Positions 1 through 9,941 are shown, counted from the stretch's first letter. The stretch: DNA of 64,000 nt from Liopterus haemorrhoidalis (GCA_963971575.1 OZ020616.1:9409934-9473933), one strand, 5' to 3'. Numbers and translations are program-made. Notes: generated from the sequence alone by a model not told the origin.

Positions 1-144
1 ATATTATTTACAATGAAGTAATTTAAAATTTAACTACTGTTGTGGTTAACAAATTTTATCTTCAACTCTCCGGCCAGCGCCGTGTAATCTGCTGGTCCTG
101 GGAGGGGCCCAGGCCCGTCGATCCCCCCCTTGAATGCGCCACTG
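1..144. mobile_element. End of a hAT-like non-autonomous element (left part outside window)
   Basis: The stretch ends in TGCGCCACTG at 135-144 after a run of C residues. This matches the right end of the complete element at 28578-28794, which also has C-rich DNA before TGCGCCACTG. The partner end would lie left of the window, so neither boundary nor target duplication can be tested. Bases 145-300 hold nothing recognisable. Confidence 0.35.
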
Positions 145-302
145 GTAGGATTAGATATTAGATTATAAGATTTTGTTTGTGTTTGTTTGTACTTGTTTTT
201 GTTAATCTTTACCTGTTACCACGACCTTCTTCTTGTTTTTATATAACTAGAATAAATATCGGGGTACAAATAAGTTTCCGCAGTTTTCTATAAAAAATTA
301 GG

Positions 303-1140
303 AATTTATTGTGAAAGAACGGTAAGGCTATCCACGAATCGACCCAATTTTTGGTATCTTCATATGATGTAAAGCGCTGTAAAGCTCAGACAGACCATGT
401 GCCATCGACCGGAACAAGTGATAATCGGAAGCAATGTCTGGTGAATACGGCGTGTGGGGTAGGACTTCTCAATTAAGTGTTTCCAAATAGGTTTTGACCG
501 GCGCCGCAACATGCGGACGAGCATTATCTTGTAGGAGAATAATTTTATCGTGTCTGGAGTAGTAATGGGCGCGTTTTTCCTTGAGTGCTCGGCTCAATCT
601 CATTAATTGTGTTCGGTAGAGAGCTTCAGTAATGGTTTCGTTCGGTTTGAGCACCTCATAATACACGACACCAAGCTGATCCCACCAAATTATAGAGTTT
701 AATTATATATGAGTTTTTTTCCATGAATATTCGGTTTGGCTGTCAATGTTGAAGCATGGCAAGCATGGGTTTCTCTTCTTTGGGTTATCGTAGTGGATCC
801 ATTTTTCATCACCAGTGACTATACGATGCAAAAAAAACCTTTATTTTATGCCTGGCAAGCAGTATTTCACAGGTGCAAAATCGGCGTTCAAAGTCTCTCG
901 GTTTCAGTTCATATTGAACCCAATTTCTTTGTTTTTGACTAATTCCCAACGATTTTAAACGATGTGAAATTGCTTGTTGATTCACTTCTAATGTAAGTGC
1001 AAGTTCTTCTTGGGTTTGGCGCGAATCTTCTTCCAATAATACTTCCAATTCCGTGTCTTCGTACACTTTCGGCCTTCCAATACGTTCTTTGTCTCCGCGT
1101 CAAACGCACCATTTTTAAACTTTTGAAACCAATCACGACA
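303..1140 (-). pseudogene. Mariner transposase relic
   Basis: Reading the minus strand from about 1140 to 303 recovers most of a mariner transposase (cut-and-paste DNA transposition). In order: an N-terminal helix-turn-helix region with TQEELALTLEVNQQAISHRL, the first catalytic aspartate in TGDEKWIHYD (near 800), the second in LLQDNARPHV (near 530), the third in PYSPDIASDYHLF (near 440), and a C-terminal DSWIALPFF. Family members normally have APSD before the third aspartate. Here it reads IASD, so one codon is missing and the spacing is 33 rather than 34. Several frameshifts and a stop near 690 break the frame, so it cannot be active. No terminal inverted repeat is evident on either side. 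Confidence 0.85.
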
Positions 1141-1141
1141 A

Positions 1142-1183
1142 AACTTAGTTGAGTTTAACCAAATTGTTAAACTCGACTAAGTT
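1142..1183. repeat. 18-bp-arm hairpin beside the mariner relic
   Basis: AACTTAGTTGAGTTTAAC at 1142-1159 is the reverse complement of 1166-1183 except for one base, with a six-base spacer. It may be a tiny foldback element. No function is assigned. Confidence 0.6.
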
Positions 1184-1313
1184 CTCAGAAACCAGACTTA
1201 AGTTCTTAAACATGTCATTAAAATTTTTATAAGCAAAAATATCAAACATCGATTTTTTAAATTTGGACAAATTTGGTTTTACATGAACTTAGTGGACAAA
1301 TGATGGATTAAAT

Positions 1314-1830
1314 CAGGGCTTCGAACCGTTATTTTTTTCGTTTCGGTTTTTGTTCCGGTTCAATTGAAAAATTATATATCAGTTAGGTTCCGGTTTTCGT
1401 TCCGGGCAAAAATAACGTTTTTTTTTCTGTTTTCTGTTTTCGGTTCAGTTCCGAGTGATAAATTTTTAAATGCTTTTATTTGTATTAGAAATTTATTTTC
1501 TACTATAATTTAGGAAAACATTTTATTCCCTATTTTGTAATAATTATACCAAGACCGCTGCCAGGGGGGGTCTGGGCGTGTGTCCCCTTGAAGTAATAGA
1601 AGCGGATTTTTTTTTACTTATCAGTTAAAAAATTACGATTTTTTTCTGCTCATCAGTTTAAAAAATAATCTTAAATAAAATGTATTTTATATTTTGGTTC
1701 ACTGCCATAAACATTATCTGAACCGAAATAAACCGATATTTTTTTCGGCTCAGCTCCGGTTTTCGTTCCGACAAAAATAACGGTTTTTTTCGGTTTTCGG
1801 TTTTCGGTTCAGTTCCGGTTCGAGGCCCTG
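1314..1830. mobile_element. hAT-like MITE, 517 bp, with 8-bp target duplication
   Basis: It starts CAGGGCTTCGAACCG and ends in the near-perfect complement CGGTTCGAGGCCCTG. The flanking octamers are GATTAAAT (1306-1313) and TATTAAAT (1831-1838), 7 of 8 identical, the target-duplication length typical of hAT elements. The interior contains related T- and CGGTT-rich blocks and no coding frame, so it is non-autonomous. A related genomic repeat near 47.49-47.56 kb lacks the insertion and serves as an empty site. Confidence 0.75.
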
Positions 1831-1957
1831 TATTAAATGGACAAAACAAGGATAACGTCTGATTTGAAAGAATGTTTACTAACAAAAATGTGTTGACTTT
1901 AATTTTCCAAATAATCACATAAAACCTCTTATTGAGCAACTTGTGTAGATGGAAGAT

Positions 1958-2260
1958 TTTATTTTATTTATTTCTTTGTAGTAATACCCTAAACCAGTGT
2001 TTCTCAACCGAAAACATTTCACGGACCCGTAAAATATTTAATTACCAAAAATAAATGTACTAAAATCATTGAAAAATGAATAAAAATCGCAGAAATTGAA
2101 CAAAAGATTATTAAAATATTAACAAAAATCTCAAAAATAATCATTTATAAGTCTTTCGCGGACCATTAAAATTTCCAAGAATCACCAGTGGTCTGCGGAC
2201 CACCGGTTGAAAAACACTGCCCTAAACGCTGCAAGGCCTAAGGGAAAATAAAGAATATTA
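1958..2260 (+). mobile_element. Severely 5'-truncated LINE 3' end with 12-bp target duplication
   Basis: Outside the nested MITE, the sequence reads CCCTAAACGCTGCAAGGCC followed by a GGGAAAATAAAGAAT tail. It matches the 3' end of the LINE at 44776-46015. It is bounded by TAGATGGAAGAT at 1946-1957 and again at 2261-2272, a perfect target duplication. Only about 70 bp of the LINE was copied, typical of abortive target-primed reverse transcription. Confidence 0.75.
1995..2219. mobile_element. hAT-like MITE nested in the LINE tail
   Basis: This 225-bp element starts CAGTGTTTCTCAACCG and ends CCGGTTGAAAAACACTG. It is flanked by a perfect 8-bp duplication CCCTAAAC (1987-1994 and 2220-2227). Inside are the phrases 'CACGGACC' and 'GCGGACCAC' shared with the hAT-like copies at 17350 and 17851. 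There is no open frame. Confidence 0.85.
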
Positions 2261-2272
2261 TAGATGGAAGAT

Positions 2273-3325
2273 CATAGATCAATTCTTTGTAGAATTTTAA
2301 TAAATAAATAAATAAAAAAATAAAAGAATGCACTTTTTTAAATTTTTTTAGTTTTTGTTTTGTTTTGCGCGTTTTAGATTGAATAAACCACGTTTTAAAT
2401 TAATTTAATGATTTATTATGAAATAATTCTATTAGATAAAAATTCAGTACATATTTTGATGCACAGATTGTTTCTAATTGTATTTCAGATGGTCAGTTGT
2501 GTATAAGAAAAATAATCCCTGGGGGTTCTACGTATCGTTAAGAATCTTTTACCAAGATTTATTGATGTAAAAAGTACCTACTTCTTGTCGAATGTTGTTG
2601 AATCGTTGAACATTGAGAAATTCAATATCTTTATTGCGCATTGTACAATACATTTCTCTTTTTTTTATAAATGATAAATGAGAAGGATTTCCGTTTCTGG
2701 TCCCGAGAAATAATTTCATAATTGTAGCTCCTCTTACAAAAACATTAAAAGAATGTTATTTTTTAATTAATCTTTGACTTTAAAATATTGCTTTATAGAG
2801 TTTAATAACACAAGAATTTCACGGAAAAAAAATCTCAAAGGAAAGTGAAGATTCTTTATAAGGGGATTATATTATCATTATAAAGAATTTATATGCAAAA
2901 AATGTGTCTTATTAATTTAAACAAAAGAATTTTAAGGGTTTTTTAATTTGTATTTATTTACTGGACAAAAATTCAAGGCCTTTATTGGAGAGATAACTAT
3001 ATCTTTTTTGTATAAATAGATTCTTTGACCGTATTAAATGGTTTGGTTAAATACTAATATTTTGGGGTATCGGTCTAATAAAACTACGTTCTTTTCTTGT
3101 CAAATAGTTAAAACATATTTTATTTGCTGACTAGTTTCAATTCTCTCTGAATCATTTTCAAAGCCTAAAAGAAATTGAATTACAAAATTATTACATCGAT
3201 ATTTTTTTTTTACAGAAACAATGTTTAAAAATATATTTATATAAAATAAACTTACTTGCAAATATAAAAAGTATATAAAAATTGTTAATAAAATGTTAAA
3301 AAAATAAATAGTGTATAAACAATAT
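2273..3325. other. AT-rich stretch without genes
   Basis: No coding frame or complete element is seen. Around 2430-2510 there is a diverged similarity to 48000-48090 (TTTTGATRYAYAGATTGTT and flanks), an old shared repeat. A degenerate hammerhead-like core lies at 3126-3163 and is listed separately. Confidence 0.5.
3126..3163 (-). ncRNA. Degenerate hammerhead-ribozyme-like motif
   Basis: On the minus strand a GCU/AGC stem I, a five-pair stem II, GAAAC and ACUAGU followed by C at the cleavage position are all present. The catalytic box reads UUGAAAA instead of CUGANGA. It looks like a dead relative of the intact motifs at 3836, 6385 and 36167. Confidence 0.35.
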
Positions 3326-3328
3326 ATC

Positions 3329-3392
3329 AGTGTTTCTCAACCTTTTCTGGCATGGGACCCCCCAAAATATCTTAAATATTGTCTGCGGCCCC

Positions 3393-3394
<2 letters not shown>
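3329..3394 (+). mobile_element. Partial hAT-like terminus
   Basis: CAGTGTTTCTCAACC begins at 3329, followed by 'GACCCCCC' and 'TGCGGCCCCCC', resembling the ends of the hAT-like MITEs at 1995 and 17350. The (AT)n tract follows immediately and no opposite end was found. Confidence 0.4.

Positions 3395-3448
<54 letters not shown>
3395..3448. repeat. (AT)n microsatellite
   Basis: Uninterrupted AT dinucleotides. It flanks the palindromic element at 3474-3946 on the left; a longer AT tract (3945-4033) flanks the right. Confidence 0.95.
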
Positions 3449-3451
<3 letters not shown>

Positions 3452-3473
3452 TGAATGATCTTGACGAGTCAGG

Positions 3474-3940
3474 ATAATAATTGTGTTTCTTCTTTAATCG
3501 TCAATTAGGTAGGAAAATTAATAAATTAGTTTAATTCATTGGGACGTTTCGCATATATATTAGTTTTTAGTTTTTAGTTTTTATTACACTACCACCGTAT
3601 TTTATAATGTACGTACATTACATCAGCCACTGATGATTAACTGCATATCACATGTTAGTGTTTTCTGATTTCTTATTTATTACAATATATTTTTTCACTT
3701 TAGTCACCGCTGGGACCCATGGTCTGCAGTTCCTCTGGATCTTGCTCTTTACAACCCATATTTGATATTATTAAGACCATTTACATTATTTGTATTTTAG
3801 AATTAATTATTGTTCTCTAAGATAACTTGTAATTTATAGGCTGAAGATGCATAAAACTAATATATATGCGAAACGTCCCAATGAATTAAACTAATTTATT
3901 AATTTTCCTACCTAATTGACGATTAAAGAAGAAACACAAT

Positions 3941-3946
<6 letters not shown>
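3474..3946 (+). mobile_element. Palindromic Penelope-like retroposon with 94-bp perfect arms
   Basis: Bases 3474-3567 and 3853-3946 are perfect reverse complements by eye. Each contains TGGGACGTTTCGCATAT or its complement. The 285-bp centre is AT-rich and non-coding. The right arm overlaps a complete hammerhead core (3836-3882). Inverted terminal segments plus a hammerhead are features known from Penelope-like retroelements and their derivatives; assignment to that group is inference. Both outer edges run into AT microsatellites, so no target duplication can be defined. Confidence 0.6.
3836..3882 (+). ncRNA. Hammerhead ribozyme motif, consensus core
   Basis: CUGAAGA (3841-3847) fits the CUGANGA box. 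Stem II pairs GCAUA with UAUGC. GAAAC is at 3870-3874, followed by GUC, the preferred cleavage triplet. Stem I pairs AUAGG with CCAAU with one mismatch. ACGU at the stem III position is self-complementary, so a dimer could form the stem, as known for short-stem-III hammerheads in Penelope-like elements. Activity is not shown. Confidence 0.65.

Positions 3947-4033
<87 letters not shown>
3945..4033. repeat. (AT)n microsatellite
   Basis: Long AT dinucleotide tract directly abutting the right arm of the palindromic element. The YIYIYI frame read through it is an artefact. Confidence 0.95.
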
Positions 4034-4035
<2 letters not shown>

Positions 4036-5100
4036 CTTACCATAATTAAGAAACTCTTAACCGGGACAAGAACGGGAGATTTAACCAAAAAAAGTTGTTT
4101 TATTATTAAATATTACAAAAGAAACATGCAGATGGTCTGCTGCAGCAGAAAGTTAATTATTTTATTTATTGTACCAGTACAACACATATTTTTAAGAGTA
4201 GGTTCTAACTTATAAATTGTTGTTGGTATACCAATATAATTCAATATTCATTTAGTCAATAATGGGGATTTATGAAAATTATTTAAAAAATAGTTTTGTT
4301 TCTCTAGTTATAGCCGATAGTGTATGCATGTATGTATGTGTCCATAGAAGCACATTCTACATAACAATGACTTACATTATAAAAATAACAAAAATTTCCA
4401 CAAATACCTTTCCAGTCGCTCCAATTTTGGTCTGCATGGAGTCCAAACACTAAGTCCACACTATAACACACTATTTCAAGTATTTTCTGCACTTTTATCA
4501 CTTAAAAATAACTAAAAACGTCAGAAAGAAATGAACACGCCACTTGCAAAAATCACGTATCACTACATATCAAGATGGTTAATCCTGATAAAGCTCATTA
4601 AGGAATATAGTCATTAACAATTAATACATAAGGAACAGAATTGCTTAAAATAATTCTTTATGAGAATAAACACATATATTAATATTTTATCAATAGTATA
4701 CAGGTGGTTGAAATTGAACTACCGGGCCCAATACGTAATTTTTTTATTATTGAAGATGAGGTATAACGTTAAATTTGGAAGTTACTTAGTACTACATGAT
4801 CTAAAATAGTTTATATTTTGTTACTTTGCATCTTTATATAAATAGTTATACATTTTGATTGAGGATTTGTTAAAATTTCAGAGATATAGCGTTGGAGACA
4901 CGGCGTATATGGTAAAATGGGAGGACAGAGGTGATAATAGGATGACTTTTGGGCTATCAATGATAATTCTGAGATATCAGAAAGGGATGAAAATTACTAT
5001 TGGAAGTATAATGGAGTTATCTCTCGAGAATTTTATACAGGTTAATTTTTTTATTTACGGATTCATTTTGAGGGCTTAGGTGTCCCCCCCGGGCATTATG
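4034..5100. other. Gene-free AT-rich stretch
   Basis: Only short unsupported frames are present. A small TGTATGTATG tract occurs near 4326-4340. No element ends were identified. Confidence 0.5.
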
Positions 5101-5139
5101 ACCTTAAGGCCCGGTCTTTCCACCTTCATTTAAATCACT

Positions 5140-5334
5140 AGGTAACTATCCGACAGATAATGTTATCTGGAACTTTATCTTCTGAATAAATGTCATTACC
5201 AAGCAGTGAATTCAATACATCAGTCTCATTATCAGTTAGATAACTATCCGATAGATACATTTGTACTGATAAACGAGATGACATTTATTCAGCACAGAAA
5301 GTATCATATAACCTTATCTGTCAGATAGTTACCT
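5140..5334. mobile_element. MITE with ~28-bp inverted ends, probably PIF/Harbinger-like
   Basis: AGGTAACTATCCGACAGATAA at the left is mirrored by TTATCTGTCAGATAGTTACCT at the right. Inner parts (AATAAATGTCAT) are also inverted. Upstream TTAAGGCCCGGTC resembles a PIF/Harbinger end after a TTA target, but the matching right outer end is missing, perhaps cut by the hAT-like terminus at 5339. Confidence 0.55.
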
Positions 5335-5338
5335 GGAG

Positions 5339-5590
5339 CAGTGTTTCCCAACCGGCGGTCCTGTATATATATATATAATGAGAGAGAGAGGGGGGGAGCG
5401 AGGGATTACGATTTTTCTCGAAAAGACGATGTGTGAGCAAGTTGGGAAAAAAGTTGGGAAAAAAAGTAATCAGAGTTTACCCAAATAATTGGATGGTAGT
5501 ATTTAAATTTTCGAAATAAACCGGAAGTACAGGATATCAAGGACAACGATTTTTTATCGATTTTTTATATAGGAACGTATGGCGTGTTGG
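5339..5590. repeat. hAT-like terminus followed by a dispersed inverted repeat
   Basis: CAGTGTTTCCCAACCGG at 5339 resembles hAT-like ends elsewhere in the window. After an AT and GA tract, 5405-5580 carries ACGATTTTTC...GATGTGTGAGCAAGTTGGG, which aligns with 57555-57720. Both copies end in a complementary AAAATCG-type segment. Confidence 0.4.
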
Positions 5591-6106
5591 GTATAATTGC
5601 ATAAAACTTTTATATAAACATGTTTTTAATATCTGTTACGATTACCTATAATGGCTTGCAAGTATTTTTATTTACAAGTGTTCCATTGTTCTAAGTTGCT
5701 TTCCATTTTGAACACTTTCGCATCCTTACTCTTTAGCTAACAGTAGCTCGGAGCATAACAAAAAATATTGCAAGTTCAAGTCGTACCTACTTGAAAGTAC
5801 TTGAAGTACCTCCAAAGCGGAGCGTTTTAATTAGTTTAAATTAGTAGTCAAAATAAGTATAATTTATTTTATTTAAGTTTAAAAGGTATATTTTAATGAA
5901 TATAAATGTCATATATTTACATATGAATATATATTGCAAAATTGAGCGTTTTTCTATTATAATTTCATGCTTCGATTTTATATGACTTTATGTGACCAAG
6001 TCAATTATTTTAAAGCCCTACTAAAATTAAAAATTAAAATTTAGACACAAACATTAGGTCTGTTTCACAAAGGCAAGTTTTGCCTTGCAAAATGAAAATA
6101 CATCGG
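5591..6106. other. Gene-free stretch
   Basis: AT-rich sequence without recognised elements up to the TA target of the next transposon. Confidence 0.5.
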
Positions 6107-6324
6107 TACAGTCGGATTGCTGATAGGTGACTGTTACATGTATGTATCAAGTAGTGCATTCATGTAATAATCTAGTTACCATTTTCAGCGATTTTAAAAA
6201 TGTTTTTTGTTATTTGTCTTAGATGTCATTGTCTGGTAATAAATATTAATTAAAATATGGCTTGCGGCCAATTATTAAATTCACAAACTTTATTTTTTTT
6301 TCAAAAAAGAACTTAAAATGTGAT

Positions 6325-6559
6325 TATAGTTGATAGATAATGGGATTTGGACCAGGCAGAAAATAAAACAGATTTATTAACTTCGCTAACGTTTCGATTT
6401 TAATTTAAATCTTCATCAGAGCTTAGTTTCGATTTTAATTTAAATTAAAATCGAAACGTAAGCGAAGTTAATAAATTTGTTTTATTTTCTGACTAGTCCG
6501 AATTCCATTATCTATCAACTATAATTACTAACTTACGGACGTAACTCATCTAATCAAGA
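6325..6559 (-). mobile_element. Hammerhead-bearing foldback retroposon inside the transposase gene
   Basis: The insertion is bounded by the 12-bp direct repeat TTAAAATGTGAT (6313-6324 and 6560-6571). On the minus strand it starts GATTAGATGAGTTACGTCCG, then has two inverted arms built on ATAATGGRATTYGGAC and AACTTCGCTWACGTTTCG, with a hammerhead core just before the second arm. The element at 21912-22414 has the same order and a 13-bp duplication. Variable 12-13-bp duplications suggest endonuclease-primed retroposition rather than a transposase. Confidence 0.75.
6385..6422 (-). ncRNA. Hammerhead ribozyme motif, consensus core
   Basis: Minus strand: stem I GCU pairs with AGC, CUGAUGA matches the catalytic box exactly, stem II pairs GAUUU with AAAUC, then GAAAC and GUU (H17 = U). 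The ACGU spanning GAAAC and GUU is self-complementary, pointing to a dimeric stem III. Stems I and II differ in sequence from those at 3836 and 36167 yet still pair. Confidence 0.65.
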
Positions 6560-7492
6560 TTAAAATGTGATCTTTTAAAAATTGTTAAGAAAGAAAAATC
6601 TGAACCAGTTTATTTTATTGATACATTGGCACAAACGTATGGTTATGAAGTACAAAGATGTCCTTATCACTGCCAGTTTGAACCCCATTGAACTAATTTG
6701 AGGTATAACAAAAAATTACTATGATAGACATATTGGTCAAAATGGATATAGTGATAACGAAGTTTTGGAAATGTGGCAAGTAGCCTGTGATCAAATTAGT
6801 TGTGAAACTTGGGCAAAATCTGTTAAAAAAAATCGAAAATTTAGTAAATGAATGGTGGGAAAGGGAAAGGATTGCTGATGATATTAATCCAATAATAATA
6901 AATACAAAAAATGACAGCGATAGTTCAGATGACGACGATATCATTTATTACAGTGACTAATTTTTTTTTAAATAAAAATAATCAGTTAAGTACATTTTGT
7001 AGCAATACATTATATGAATAAATATCTTTTTACTTAATATTTTATTACTTTGTACTTACCAGAAACATACAAATTTAATTTAATTAAACAACAAATTATA
7101 ATCCAAAATTTACGAATGAGTATAAATTTATCCTTATATATAATTATTACCTTAAAATTAATAATTTAGTTCGCGCTCTAATTAGTAAAGATATCTACGA
7201 ATCATGCCGTTTTTTCTAATGCTTTGTTTTTTATTAAAATAATTTGGAAGGTTAGTTGTCAACTTGCGTCACTATACGTTACTATGGGTATGCAAATAAT
7301 TATAATGATATAGACAGAGAAAGCATATAATATTGTACATCGATAATTGTACCAACGAACAGTCACCTATCAGCAATCCGACTATATCATGATTTTTCAG
7401 ACAATATTAAATACATGAAATTCTTCAAACGCGTTTAATTCCAAATGCTTTATTATAGACTTGGTCAATATTACTTGTAAGCCCAGGATATA

Positions 7493-9145
7493 CAGTTACG
7501 GTGAAAATAATAAATACACCTAATACACCAACCTTATTATTTGTAGTTGGAACACTAAATAAATTTATATTTTTATTCTAACTGGCATAACCAATAAAGC
7601 ACCTTATGATCTATTAAAACCATAATATTTATCAAGAAATATTATATGGTGATAGAAATATTTTGATATTTGTGAAAACACTACCTGAAACGGTTGGTCA
7701 AAATAATAAATACAATCGAGAAAATTTAGTTAAATATAAAATTTATTATTCATTTTACTGTTACTAATTACATAATACTAATTTTTATAATCTTAGTAAT
7801 CGATACCATGCCTTTTATTTGCCAAAACGGCCCGAAATCGTTTGGGTATCGACTCAATGAGCCGTTGACAGCTCTCTACAGGAATGCTGTACCAAGCTTC
7901 TTGAACAGCAGTCCATAATACATTTTTGTTCCTTGGTTTTTCCTGCTCAACCCCATCCTTTACTAGTTTCCAAAGATTTTCTGTTGGATTCAAATCGGGT
8001 AATTGAGCAGACCAAGGTAAAATTTGAAAATTGTTTTTCTGGAACCATGTATTTGTTGCACGAGCCGTGTGTTTAGAGTCGTTATCTTGCTGGTAGGTCC
8101 ATATTAGTGACATATTCCATTCCGCATAGGGTAGCATAATAGTTTCCAAAATTAGGATGTAAATTTAGTTCGTCATTATCTCATATATGCGAAATAAGGG
8201 ACCTATACCATACCAAGGAAAACAACTCCAAACTAAAATCTTACCTCCTCCATGTTAAACGTTTTTTTTTTTTCGCGTACTTAGGGTTAAACGCCTGGTT
8301 TGGAGGACGCCTAACAAATTTTTTCCCATCATTTCCAAACAACATAAATTTACTTTCGTCACTAAACGAAATATTTCTCCATTTTTTAATACCTTCTGCA
8401 CCATAGCAGTAAATGTGTTCTTGAGCATATCCCTTACGGGCTTGTAAGTGTTTTGGTTTTAATAATGGTACTTTTCTAAGCGAACATGATCTTAAGTTAT
8501 GCTCTACCAACCTCCTTCTAATGGTTCGTGCAGAAATATTCGGTTGTAGTTCGGTTAGTAAATTAGTTGATGACATGAAATGATTTTTTTCACTTCCTTT
8601 ACCAAGCGTCTATCTTCGTTCTTTAAAGTTGTGTGGTCTACCCCGGGTTTCTTCTTTAAATGAGTGACTGATGACATTTTGTACCATTCCCAAAGAGCAC
8701 CCCATAATATTAGCAAATCTTCTAAAAGGATTGCCATCATTTTTAATTTGTTAATTAAGTTGCTCATTTCACTACCACAATGCTTATTATTACCCATCTA
8801 TGCAATAGTTTGAACAAAACTAAATAAATTTTTTTTGTAAAGCATATACTTATAAATACATTATGCACTTGTATGAACCTGTCTTAACTCCGTTATCAAA
8901 TTATTTTTATAAGTTTTAGGAAATGTACTTATTATTTTGACCAACCATGTCAGGCAGTGTTTTCACAAAAATCTAAATATTTCTATGACCAAATAATATT
9001 TCTTGACAAATATGATGGATTTAATAGCTCATAAAGAGCTTTATTGGTTATGCCAGTTAAAATAAAAATATGAATTTATTTAGTGATCGAACTACAAATA
9101 ATAAGGTTACTATATTAGGTGTATTTATTATTTTGACCGTAATTG
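7493..9145 (-). mobile_element. Tc1-like transposon, full length with ~230-bp inverted ends
   Basis: Left end CAGTTACGGTGAAAATAATA and right end TATTATTTTGACCGTAATTG are inverted, and similarity continues inward for about 230 bp on both sides (a second TTGGTCAAAATAATA motif lies at the inner edge). TA flanks both ends (7491-7492, 9146-9147). Its transposase lies on the minus strand between the repeats. Long terminal repeats and a DD34E enzyme fit the Tc1 group. Confidence 0.85.
7793..8797 (-). pseudogene. Tc1-like DD34E transposase pseudogene
   Basis: It would cut and rejoin DNA at the element's own ends. Order on the minus strand: N-terminal DNA-binding part from 8797 (damaged), paired-helix remnants (ISARTIRRRLVEHNLRSCS), the first aspartate in SDESKFMLFG (~8360), VWSCFPWYGIGP, the second in YQQDNDSKHTA (~8095), and glutamate in DLNPTENLWK (~7990). 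Spacing between the last two catalytic residues is 34. At least three frame breaks are present: near 8570, near 8245, and a TAA at about 8175. All three catalytic acids survive, so it decayed by scattered mutation rather than deletion. Confidence 0.85.
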
Positions 9146-9147
9146 TA

Positions 9148-9868
9148 GGAAATTAGTTTTCATATAATCTTGTATTTTTCTATAGCACACTTCCCCTGAC
9201 CAGAATTCTATTTACGTTGCGTTGTCTTAGTTTACTTCCATAAAACACGTAACTTCCAAAATGCTTCTTACAAAACATATGTTAAAATCTGAATATTAAT
9301 CAAAATAGTCAATAAAAAGCATTTTTTAACTAATCATTTAACATACATATTCATCAAGTGTCATTTTAGTATTTATAATATTCCAAAATTTATAAATATT
9401 TATGAAATAGTTTTCTGATACCATTTATTAATCACCTTATAAATATAATACATATTTTTTCCTTTATTGTTGTTATAAACAAAATGCACCTTTATTTATA
9501 TCTGGCTTTAATATTATAATGGCATCATAAAATGCTATACGAAGCTATCAAGATTTTGAAATCGATAAATACCTTAATAGTTTCGTTCTTTGTGTTGGTA
9601 AAAATAAATTACTTGAGTTTTAAAAATAGTTCTTTTATAAATAATGTTAAAAGGAAAATAATGAATAATAGCAGCGGCAAGTTGTTTATTTCTTGAACAT
9701 AATGTTAAGGGACGTTGTGCATAGAAATACGGTGATGATTGGATGGCATAGAGTACAAGAGAGATGAGGTTACGAAATAGAGCGTGAATATGTGAGGGTG
9801 ATATGCACTTGGTTGAAATCCTTTGTCTTGCTCTATTCAGTGTCAGGTATTTCGAGGTACTGTAAATT
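9148..9868. other. Gene-free stretch
   Basis: AT-rich unique-looking DNA with no recognised feature. Confidence 0.5.
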
Positions 9869-9870
9869 CT

Positions 9871-9941
9871 TCTGTTATTACGCGATTAATGCGATTCGAG
9901 AAAGCGCACGTTATGCAAAATCGCGTAATAAAAATAACAGA
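9871..9941. repeat. Imperfect hairpin
   Basis: TCTGTTATTACGCGATT at 9871 is mirrored by AATCGCGTAATAAAAATAACAGA at 9919-9941, with a small bulge. The loop is about 30 bp. Confidence 0.55.

Larger units (their letters stand above)
6300..6960 (+). pseudogene. DDE transposase C-terminal pseudogene, interrupted
   Basis: Joining 6300-6324 to 6572-6960 across the nested insertion gives a continuous frame ending at TAA 6958-6960. Recognisable pieces include KSEPVYFIDTLAQTYGYEVQ, CPYHCQF(N/E)PIELI, where the glutamate would be the last catalytic residue, NYYDRHIGQNGYSDN and an acidic tail NDSDSSDDDD. This C-terminal layout is common in IS630/Tc1-type DDE proteins of arthropods. Damage: a one-base shift near 6680, a TGG-to-TGA stop after ELI, and a second shift in the lysine run near 6830. 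The catalytic N-terminal half is absent. Confidence 0.75.
6109..7384 (+). mobile_element. Tc1/mariner-superfamily DNA transposon, internally decayed
   Basis: The left end CAGTCGGATTGCTGATAGG... and right end ...CCTATCAGCAATCCGACTA are inverted over about 25 bp. Both sides have a TA dinucleotide (6107-6108 and 7385-7386), the superfamily's target. The interior contains the 3' half of a DDE transposase (6300-6960) and the nested retroposon at 6325-6559. Without that insertion the element would be about 1.03 kb, too short for a full transposase, so it was already deleted. Confidence 0.8.
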
